64,000 nt of DNA from positions 1-64,000 of the forward strand of contig PESC01000034.1 of NCBI GenBank assembly GCA_002929135.1. The letters run 5' to 3'. A program made the translations under genes and the position numbers. Of the stretch, positions 57,887 to 64,000 are shown piece after piece. The DNA comes from Methylomonas sp. (lineage in GTDB: Bacteria > Pseudomonadota > Gammaproteobacteria > Methylococcales > Methylomonadaceae). The notes under the pieces were generated by a model. The model ran no database searches. It was not told where the DNA came from and saw only the letters and a program-made list of their open reading frames with translations. Position 1 is the first letter of the stretch; every line of letters begins with the position of its first letter.

Positions 57887-59230
57887 ATGCGGAAAAATAC
57901 AAACGTTTTAATTTTGCTGACCGGCTTTCTTTTGGGAGCGACAGTCAGTTTGTGTAGCGGCGTTCTGGCCGAAAAGACTGCGCCCGCGCCCAAAACGGAT
58001 GACATCAACGTTTTGCCTTTCGATGAACTCCGGCTCTTCACCGAAATTTTCGGTCGCATCAAACAGGATTATGTCGAGCCCGTGTCGGACAAAAAACTGC
58101 TGGAAGATGCCATTCGCGGCATGCTGTCTGGCCTCGATCCCCACTCCGCTTTTCTGCTCAGTGAAGAATACAAGGAACTGCAAGAAGGCACGACAGGCCA
58201 GTTTGGCGGCCTGGGCATTGAAGTCAGCATGGAAAGTGGCTTCGTCAAAGTGGTTTCACCGATCGACGACACCCCCGCACAGCGTGCCGGTATCAAATCC
58301 GGCGATTTGATCGTGCGTCTCGACGACAAACCGGTCAAAGGCATGAGCCTGCCGGAAGCCGTCAAAATCATGCGAGGCGAACCAGGCAGCAAAATCGTAC
58401 TGACCGTCATTCGTGAAGGCGAGGCGGCACCGCTGAAATTTGAACTGACCCGGGACATCATCAAGGTCAAAAGCGTAAGAGGCCGCATGCTGGAGAAAAA
58501 CTATGGCTATGTTCGCATCAGTAGCTTCCAGTCGGGAACCGGTCAAGGCTTGGTCGACACACTCGACGACCTGAAAAAGGAAAACGAAGGCGCATTGAAA
58601 GGCATCGTGCTGGACTTGCGCAACAATCCGGGTGGCGTACTGAATGCCGCCGTCGATGTCAGTGATGCCTTTATCCAATCGGGCCTGATCGTCTACACCG
58701 AAGGCCGTATCCGCAACTCGGAAATGCGCTTCAATGCCACCCCAGATGACATCATCGATGGTGCACCGATTGTCGTGCTGATCAATGCAGGTTCTGCCTC
58801 GGCATCGGAAATCGTCGCGGGCGCCCTGCAAGATCACAAACGCGCTGTCATCATGGGTGAAAAATCCTTTGGCAAAGGCTCGGTGCAAACGATATTGCCG
58901 ATGAGCAACGGCGGCGCAATCAAATTGACCACCGCACGCTACTTCACGCCATCTGGACGTTCGATTCAGGCCGAAGGCATCGAACCCGATGTCACGTTGG
59001 CACGCTTTAGGCTGGAGGCGCTGGGCAAGCGAGTCGACGTGGTGAAAGAGGCCGATTTGACCCGGCACCTTGAAAAACCCTCAGCCAAGGAAAAAGACGC
59101 GAATGATCGTGGCACGAATGAAGAGGACGCCGCTGAAAAAGCCGCAGAATCCGACCCAGACGCCCGTGACTATCCGCTTCACGAAGCCTTGAATCTGCTC
59201 AGAGGCGTTTCCATCTGGCACAGGCGATAA
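57887..59230 (+). CDS. ctpA: C-terminal processing peptidase CtpA (S41)
   Basis: Periplasmic serine protease. The 447 residues include a signal peptide (about 1-28), a PDZ domain (about 100-185, GQFGGLGIEVSMESG) and the S41 catalytic domain with Ser305 in GSASASE and Lys330 in SFGKGSVQ as the dyad. The C-terminal tail (about 395-430) is charged. Often linked to envC; CtpA enzymes with this partner trim peptidoglycan endopeptidases and lipoproteins. Ribosome site GGAG is 12 nt upstream. Confidence 0.95.
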   Translation: MRKNTNVLILLTGFLLGATVSLCSGVLAEKTAPAPKTDDINVLPFDELRLFTEIFGRIKQDYVEPVSDKKLLEDAIRGMLSGLDPHSAFLLSEEYKELQEGTTGQFGGLGIEVSMESGFVKVVSPIDDTPAQRAGIKSGDLIVRLDDKPVKGMSLPEAVKIMRGEPGSKIVLTVIREGEAAPLKFELTRDIIKVKSVRGRMLEKNYGYVRISSFQSGTGQGLVDTLDDLKKENEGALKGIVLDLRNNPGGVLNAAVDVSDAFIQSGLIVYTEGRIRNSEMRFNATPDDIIDGAPIVVLINAGSASASEIVAGALQDHKRAVIMGEKSFGKGSVQTILPMSNGGAIKLTTARYFTPSGRSIQAEGIEPDVTLARFRLEALGKRVDVVKEADLTRHLEKPSAKEKDANDRGTNEEDAAEKAAESDPDARDYPLHEALNLLRGVSIWHRR

Positions 59231-59251
59231 ATCCGGGATTTCTATTTCACC

Positions 59252-59306
59252 GGATAAGGTTTTTCCCGTTCGTCCGAGCACAGTCGAAGCATGGACGGGA
59301 AAATCC
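59252..59306. repeat. Imperfect palindrome downstream of ctpA
   Basis: TTTTTCCCGTTCGTCC on the left pairs imperfectly with GGACGGGAAAATCC on the right around a core CGAGCACAGTCGAAG. It resembles the dispersed CGTTCG...CGAACG palindromes of proteobacteria and may act as the ctpA terminator. Confidence 0.6.
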
Positions 59307-59435
59307 TGCCAGCCAGCCCGTAGGCGGTAAGCAACGCGCACCGTATCGATTGCGATTGATGCGGTGTGCGCCTCAAGCTCTGCGTGGCGCAAGCTCGGCA
59401 CACAGAGCGTGAGAACAAGAGGAGCTTACCTGTAT

Positions 59436-59490
59436 CCCCCCCTCACCCCAGCCCCAAACCTTCGCTTCGCTCTCCCTGATGGAGAGGCGA
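59436..59490. repeat. Half copy of the 37-kb palindromic element
   Basis: CCCCCCTCACCCCAGCCC followed by an inner hairpin CTCTCC/GGAGAG at about 59470-59486 mirrors the left end of 37202-37309. The right end is missing, so this looks like a decayed or half-size unit. Confidence 0.6.
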
Positions 59491-59531
59491 AATGCGGACG
59501 TTATTTTTAGCTGTATCCCAAAAGCGCCGCA

Positions 59532-60236
59532 TTACTCACGCGCTTGCAGGATGTTGCGCAAGGCGGACGGATTGCGCAGCGTGATGAAGCGATGCCGCAC
59601 ACCGATCAGGCCATCATCCTGAAACTTCTTCAACAACCGGCTTACGGTTTCCAGCGCCAGCCCCAGATGGTTGCCAATTTCCTGACGGGTCAGCGACAGC
59701 TTGAATTCCGATGCGGAAAAACCACGGCGGTGCAATCGCTCCGACAGGCTAATCAGAAAATAGGCCAGGCGTTCTTCAGCCGGGCGCTTGCTGAGCACCC
59801 GTTGATTCCGGTCTTCCAGAAACTTTTCGCCGGTGTGTCTGAACAGTTCCCGGGTCAGGCCGGGCAACGTTTGAAACAAGTGTTCCAAACTATCGGCTGG
59901 CAGGATGCAGAACATCATGGTTTCCAGTGCAATCGCGGCGCAGCCATGGTGTTCGGTCGACAAGCCATCGAAGCCCAATAACTCACCCGGCAAAAGGATA
60001 CTGATGATGTGTTCGTTGCCGTGCGCATCGTTGGCAACCAGTTTGGCGCTGCCCGACTTGATGGCCAGAATGCCGCGAAAGCGGTCGCCTTCGTGGTAGA
60101 TGAAGTCGCCGCGCTGCAAGGTTTTGTGCGCCTTGACAACTTTGCTGATGTCATTGATTTCACTTTGCGACAAACCGCGCGGCAGGCACAAGCTGTCCAG
60201 ACTGCAATGGCTGCAACTGACTTGACTATGAGTCAT
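59532..60236 (-). CDS. fnr: Oxygen-responsive regulator FNR
   Basis: CRP-family regulator with an oxygen-labile 4Fe-4S cluster. From ATG 60236 it has 234 residues; upstream in-frame sequence overlaps fbp. The N-terminal cluster cysteines C8, C11 and C17 (CSHCSLDSLC) and the central C110 keep the exact E. coli spacing (93 residues from third to fourth). The cyclic-nucleotide-like barrel is about 30-150, and the recognition helix lies in ALETVSRLLKKF. It starts 2 nt after fbp, so it is co-transcribed with it. Confidence 0.95.
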   Translation of the reverse strand: MTHSQVSCSHCSLDSLCLPRGLSQSEINDISKVVKAHKTLQRGDFIYHEGDRFRGILAIKSGSAKLVANDAHGNEHIISILLPGELLGFDGLSTEHHGCAAIALETMMFCILPADSLEHLFQTLPGLTRELFRHTGEKFLEDRNQRVLSKRPAEERLAYFLISLSERLHRRGFSASEFKLSLTRQEIGNHLGLALETVSRLLKKFQDDGLIGVRHRFITLRNPSALRNILQARE

Positions 60237-60238
60237 AT

Positions 60239-61249
60239 TCAATCGTCCGCTGATGCGTAATAGTTGACGATGCGTTCGACTTCGTTTCGGGAGCCGAATA
60301 TCAGTGGCACACGCTGATGGATGTCGCCGGGTTCGATGTCCATGATGCGTTGCCGACCACTGCTGCACAAACCGCCCGCCTGTTCGACGATGAAGGCCAT
60401 GGGGTTGGCTTCGTACATCAGGCGCAAACGTCCGGCCCGCGAGCTATCGCGCACATCGTAGGGGTAGAGGAACACGCCGCCGCGATTCAGAATGCGGTAG
60501 ACATCGGCCACCAGCGAGGCAATCCAGCGCATGTTGAAATTGCGGCCACGCGGGCCATCGCTACCGGCAACGCATTCGTCCACATACCGCTTGACCGGTG
60601 CTTCCCAGAAACGCTGGTTCGACATGTTGATGGCGAACTCGCTGGTTTCGTCCGGAATGCGCAGATTGCGATGGGTCAGGATGAACTCGCCGATGTCCTG
60701 ATCCAGCGTGAAAGCGTCGACGCCGTTGCCGGTGGTCAATACCAGCAGGGTCGATGGGCCGTACAGCACGAAACCGGCGCACACCTGTTCGCGGCCAGGC
60801 CGCAGAAAATCCTTGAGTTCGGGTTCGGCGCCCTCGCTACAGCGCAGAATGGAAAAAATGGTTCCGACGGTCAGGTTGATGTCGATGTTGGATGAGCCGT
60901 CGAGCGGGTCGAACAACACCAGATACTGGCCTTTGGCGTATTGACCCGAAACCGGGATGAGCGCTTCTGCCTCCTCGGAGGCCATGCCGCTGACGTGACC
61001 GCTCCAGCCCAGCGCCGACACCATGATGTCGTGGGTGATGATGTCGAGCTTTTTCTGCACGTCACCCTGGATGTTTTGCGTACCCGCGCTACCCAGCACA
61101 CCGATCAGATCGCCCCGGTTGACGAGGTGGGCAATCCGTTTGCAGGCAGTGACGATGTCGTTGAGCAGCAGGGTAAAGCTGCCGGAGGCTGCGGGCATTG
61201 TGCGCTGCCGCTCGATGATGAACTGGGTGAGGGTGATATGCTCGCGCAT
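60239..61249 (-). CDS. fbp: Fructose-1,6-bisphosphatase, class I
   Basis: Hydrolyses fructose-1,6-bisphosphate for gluconeogenesis or carbon-fixation cycles. From ATG 61249 (GGAAG 8 nt upstream) it has 336 residues; the ATG at 61264 lies right after a run of nine C with no ribosome site. Metal-binding motifs ASEEAEALIPV and LFDPLDGSSNIDINLTVGTIF are complete, as are YGPSTLLVLT and the C-terminal DIHQRVPLIFGS. Confidence 0.95.
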   Translation of the reverse strand: MREHITLTQFIIERQRTMPAASGSFTLLLNDIVTACKRIAHLVNRGDLIGVLGSAGTQNIQGDVQKKLDIITHDIMVSALGWSGHVSGMASEEAEALIPVSGQYAKGQYLVLFDPLDGSSNIDINLTVGTIFSILRCSEGAEPELKDFLRPGREQVCAGFVLYGPSTLLVLTTGNGVDAFTLDQDIGEFILTHRNLRIPDETSEFAINMSNQRFWEAPVKRYVDECVAGSDGPRGRNFNMRWIASLVADVYRILNRGGVFLYPYDVRDSSRAGRLRLMYEANPMAFIVEQAGGLCSSGRQRIMDIEPGDIHQRVPLIFGSRNEVERIVNYYASADD

Positions 61250-61269
61250 TGCGTTGGCTTCCATGACGA

Positions 61270-61278
61270 GGGGGGGGG
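61270..61278 (-). repeat. C9 homopolymer ahead of fbp
   Basis: Nine C residues (minus strand) fill the gap between the FliK-like stop codon and the fbp start region. Runs of this length can slip during replication. Here it lies outside both reading frames and would only alter spacing or leader structure. Confidence 0.8.
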
Positions 61279-62754
61279 TCAGGCTTTTTCGTTCAACAGT
61301 TTGAACGGCGGTTTCAGCGGGTTTTGTGCGCTTGTCGATTGTCCTTGGTGTGCATCCATGAATCCGGCTTTCAGTCCCTGGGCTTCAAATTGTTGTTTCA
61401 AATGATCGAGATGGCGGTCGATCCGGCTGACGGTGTCAGCGGACTGACTCCAGAATCGGGTGTTGATGCTGCCGTCGTAACAGGAAATCGTGCAATGTAT
61501 TGTAGCAAGGCTGGGGGGCGTCAGCGTGAGGTTGACTGCCCAGCGCTTACCGGCTGCGTCGGCTCGCTCGCCGGTTTCGCGTTCGATTTCGATTTCGATT
61601 TCGATGTGTACGCTGTCCACTTCACCACCGCGCCAGAACGGCAGTTCCAATGTCCAAACTTGCCTGGACGCATCATCCTTGGGTAGTGAGTTGAGTTGGT
61701 CGAGTACCAAACCCGCCAGCGCGGCCCGGGTTTCATGCAGCAGCTCGTTCAACAGGTCTTGCGTTGCCGATTGTGCGGGAGACGGATTCATGGTTTGCGT
61801 CAGCAGCAACTGTTCGAGTTTGCACAGCTTGACCTTGACATCATCGTGCAGCATCGGTAATCCGCCGTGCAGCAGCGCTGCCAGCTTGCTTTCCATGAAC
61901 AGGCCGCTGTCGCGGATTGCCGTTTGCAGCCCTTGCGGATGGGTCAGATCGGTGGCCTGCGGCAGGGTTTGCAGTATGCTTCTGGCCAGAAAGGTCAGGG
62001 TTTCGGCAACATTCGGCGCCTGCGTCATTTGTGGCAAAACCAGGCTGATGTGGTGCAGCAAGGTTTTGGGCGTATCCTGAATCGGCAGCAGCGTCTTCAA
62101 GGCATCGATGATGTCGTGGTGGGTTGATGCCGGTTCAACAACGCGGATGCTGAATTGCGCCTTGCCGCCAGCCGTGTCGATGGGCTGCAATTCGACCGCT
62201 GCACCGGGTTTCAGCGCCTTGGCCGCAAGGTGGTCTGGCCATTGCAGTTGTCGGCTGTCCAGCGTCAGCAACGGGGGCGCGGCTGCACTGCGCTGCCCGC
62301 CTTCGCTGGTTGCCAGCAATTGCAGGGTAATGCCGCGCGACGAAACCTCGACGACCTGTGCTGGCAGACGCGCATTGGGCGGTATTTGCGCTTGGCTGGT
62401 TGGCGTGGGGACAGACGGCAGAGTGATGCTTGCGGGCTTGGCACCGGCGACAGCCAAGGTCAGCGTGACGGCAGGCGCCGACGCCGTGTTGGGCGGCAAC
62501 ACCCGGAATTCTAGCGTGGGCTGAAGCTGTTGCACCTGCAACTGCAAGGTATCGCCGCTGAGTGGCCTAAACCCCGGTGGCGTTTTGAGCTGCACGGTGT
62601 GGCCAGCCAATTCGACGGCAACGGTCTGCAAGGCGATCCGGGTTTCGATGACTTTGGCGGCGATGATCTGCTCAACTTTCAGATTGAAGCGCTGGGCGAT
62701 GTCGCCAGCCAGCACTGGAGTGGCCATGGTCGGTTGCTTAGGCGGGATCTGCAT
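61279..62754 (-). CDS. FliK-like flagellar hook-length control protein
   Basis: 491 residues, rich in Gln, Thr, Leu and Pro. The N-terminal two-thirds are low complexity with regions such as LQLQVQQLQPTLEFRV. The C-terminal portion (about 330-470) contains VWTLELPFWRGGEVDSVHIEIE and WAVNLTLTPPSLATIHCTI, the FliK C-terminal domain type that contacts the export gate. A four-copy hexanucleotide repeat encodes an Ile-Glu run here. No other flagellar gene is nearby, so the partner genes must lie elsewhere. It heads a unit with fbp and fnr. Confidence 0.75.
   Translation of the reverse strand: MQIPPKQPTMATPVLAGDIAQRFNLKVEQIIAAKVIETRIALQTVAVELAGHTVQLKTPPGFRPLSGDTLQLQVQQLQPTLEFRVLPPNTASAPAVTLTLAVAGAKPASITLPSVPTPTSQAQIPPNARLPAQVVEVSSRGITLQLLATSEGGQRSAAAPPLLTLDSRQLQWPDHLAAKALKPGAAVELQPIDTAGGKAQFSIRVVEPASTHHDIIDALKTLLPIQDTPKTLLHHISLVLPQMTQAPNVAETLTFLARSILQTLPQATDLTHPQGLQTAIRDSGLFMESKLAALLHGGLPMLHDDVKVKLCKLEQLLLTQTMNPSPAQSATQDLLNELLHETRAALAGLVLDQLNSLPKDDASRQVWTLELPFWRGGEVDSVHIEIEIEIERETGERADAAGKRWAVNLTLTPPSLATIHCTISCYDGSINTRFWSQSADTVSRIDRHLDHLKQQFEAQGLKAGFMDAHQGQSTSAQNPLKPPFKLLNEKA
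61582..61605 (-). repeat. Four tandem TTCGAT hexamers inside the FliK-like gene
   Basis: TTCGAT occurs four times head to tail on the plus strand. It encodes the alternating Ile-Glu stretch of the C-terminal domain. Copy changes would keep the reading frame and lengthen or shorten a strand by two residues each. Confidence 0.85.
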
Positions 62755-62970
62755 GTTCTCGCATGACCTGTCGGGTTGCCGATGGAAGAATGGGCATCAA
62801 AAATCCGCTGCGGCCTCATTCGAAGGCTTTGCAGCGAGACGCGGGCCAACTTATATCATGGCCATCGGCAGGGGCCAGGAGGCTGTCCGAGAATAGAAAA
62901 CCTGCCGCGGATCACGGTCGAATTCAGCAACCAGCCAACCCGATGGCAGGAATGCGGAACGCCAGGCGTG

Positions 62971-64000
62971 TTACACGGCATCCAGCCTGGCGTAAGCCAG
63001 CATCAGCCATTTGATACCGACGCGGCGGAAGTTGATTTGCACTTTTTCCTGATCGCCCGCACCTTCGGTTTGCAATACCACGCCGTCGCCGAATTTTTCG
63101 TGGCGCACAGCTTGGCCGATGCGGTAGCGGCCAGTTTGCGCTACGGTGCCCGCATCCGGTTTCATCCGTGTCAACGGGCGGTTGACCTGGGCACGCAGAC
63201 GGATTTCCTGACACGATTCCACCGGTAGTTCGCGCAGAAAACGCGAGGGGCGCGGGTAATTGTCCTTGCCGTACAGCCGCCGCGATTCGGCATGGGTCAG
63301 GTACAACTGCTCGCGGGCGCGGGTGATGCCGACGTAACACAAGCGACGTTCTTCCTGTAGGCGACTGGCATCGTCCAGACTCTGCTGCGATGGAAACAGG
63401 CCGTCTTCCATGCCAACCATGAACACCAATTTGAATTCCAGCCCCTTGGCCGAATGCAGCGTCATCAATTGCACGCAGTCCTGGTCGGCTTCGGCCTGCA
63501 TGTCACCGGCTTCCAGTGCCGCGTGGTTCAGGAACAGGTCGAGTTCGCCGAGATTATTTTCGTCAATGAGGTCGGGATCGAACAAGCGGGCGGCGTTGAC
63601 CAGTTCCTCCAGGTTTTCGACCCGGGTTTCGCCTTTATCCTGTTTCTCTTTTTGATACAGCTCGATCAGGCCGCTACGCTCGACGACGTGCTTGACGGTT
63701 TCATGCAGCGGCAAACTGGACGTATCCTGACCGAGCTGGCGGATCAGGTTGAGAAAGCCCGACAAGGCATTGGCGGCACGCGGTGTCAGCATCGAATGGA
63801 TCAGCATGTGTTCGGCGGCTTGCCACAACGACAAGGCGTTATCGCGGGCTAGCAGCCGCATGTCGTCCAGGGTTTTGGCGCCGATGCCGCGTGTCGGCGT
63901 GTTGACGACGCGCTCGAACGAAGGATCGTCATCGTGATGACTGGCCAGGCGCAAATAGGCCAGCGCGTTCTTGACTTCCATGCGTTCGAAAAAACGCAGG
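62971..64000 (-). CDS. uvrD: DNA helicase II UvrD (C-terminal part)
   Basis: Superfamily 1A helicase for nucleotide-excision and mismatch repair; cut by the window edge, so only the last 342 residues or so are seen. The frame remains open through 64000 with LRFFERMEVKNALAYLRL, and an ATG at 63981 is internal. Motif V LMTLHSAKGLEFKLVFMVGMEDGLFPS and motif VI EERRLCYVGITRAREQLYL are intact, and the C-terminal Tudor-like segment (KFGDGVVLQTEGAGDQEKVQINF) ends the protein. Confidence 0.95.
   Translation of the reverse strand, partial: LRFFERMEVKNALAYLRLASHHDDDPSFERVVNTPTRGIGAKTLDDMRLLARDNALSLWQAAEHMLIHSMLTPRAANALSGFLNLIRQLGQDTSSLPLHETVKHVVERSGLIELYQKEKQDKGETRVENLEELVNAARLFDPDLIDENNLGELDLFLNHAALEAGDMQAEADQDCVQLMTLHSAKGLEFKLVFMVGMEDGLFPSQQSLDDASRLQEERRLCYVGITRAREQLYLTHAESRRLYGKDNYPRPSRFLRELPVESCQEIRLRAQVNRPLTRMKPDAGTVAQTGRYRIGQAVRHEKFGDGVVLQTEGAGDQEKVQINFRRVGIKWLMLAYARLDAV

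Larger units (their letters stand above)
59231..59531. other. ctpA-fnr convergent intergenic region
   Basis: 301 bp without a gene, between convergent ctpA and fnr. It is packed with inverted repeats: 59252-59306, a GCGCA-CCG/CGGTGTGCGC hairpin around 59336-59371, and 59436-59490. None has an obvious T-run, but hairpins here may serve as two-way terminators. Confidence 0.7.

Overview
This 64-kb window is chromosomal core DNA from a gammaproteobacterium. The lpt/kds/mla block, the mra-to-lpxC division and cell-wall (dcw) cluster and the argA/rppH/hflD/yrfG-type genes all point there. A methanotroph-like member (Methylococcales) is my best guess, from overall protein character and a fructose-bisphosphatase next to an FNR regulator, but no methane-oxidation gene is present to prove it. 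I see no prophage, IS element, CRISPR array or defence island. 62 protein genes and one tRNA are supported; uvrD is cut by the right edge.

Layout. 1-6.1 kb: tRNA-Val, hupB, lon and a membrane GH17-GT2 glucan synthase, all on the minus strand. 6.1-14.4 kb (minus): a min block (minC-minD-minE plus a small winged-helix gene) and the envelope block kdsD-kdsC-lptC-lptA-lptB-rpoN-hpf-rapZ. 14.6-23.7 kb (plus): mlaF-E-D-B, murA, hisG-hisD, acnB, rppH. 23.7-28.7 kb (minus): rhodanese, hflD, mutM, a membrane AlbA_2-domain protein, argA, cpdA. 28.8-34.1 kb (minus): trxA, rho, an SbmA/BacA-like ABC protein whose nucleotide-binding motifs are all altered, and a TPR/2OG-Fe(II) oxygenase. 34.2-36.1 kb: rhlB (plus) converging on and overlapping yrfG. 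36.2-53.8 kb (minus): the dcw cluster mraZ-rsmH-ftsL-ftsI-murE-mraY-murD-ftsW-murG-murC-murB-ddl-ftsQ-ftsA-ftsZ-lpxC, with murF missing from its usual place. 54-56.3 kb (minus): an ArsR-type repressor, membrane rhodanese, secB, gpsA. 56.6-59.2 kb (plus): envC and ctpA. 59.5-64 kb (minus): uvrD (partial), a FliK-like gene, fbp and fnr.

Most genes serve the envelope: peptidoglycan precursor synthesis and septation (dcw, murA, min, envC), LPS and Kdo export (kdsCD, lptABC, lpxC), phospholipid trafficking (mla) and an exported or periplasmic beta-glucan (GH17-GT2). Clear regulatory sites include a hupB promoter, a heat-shock-like lon promoter, promoters for rho, trxA and the mra operon, a 10-bp-phased MraZ-box array, and two strong intrinsic terminators.

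The most unusual items are the ABC/oxygenase pair with its degenerate ATPase and tandem 16-bp leader repeats, a BigR/SqrR-like candidate persulfide switch beside a rhodanese, the missing murF, mlaC, ptsN and grxC at conserved loci, and palindromic elements inserted around ftsZ.
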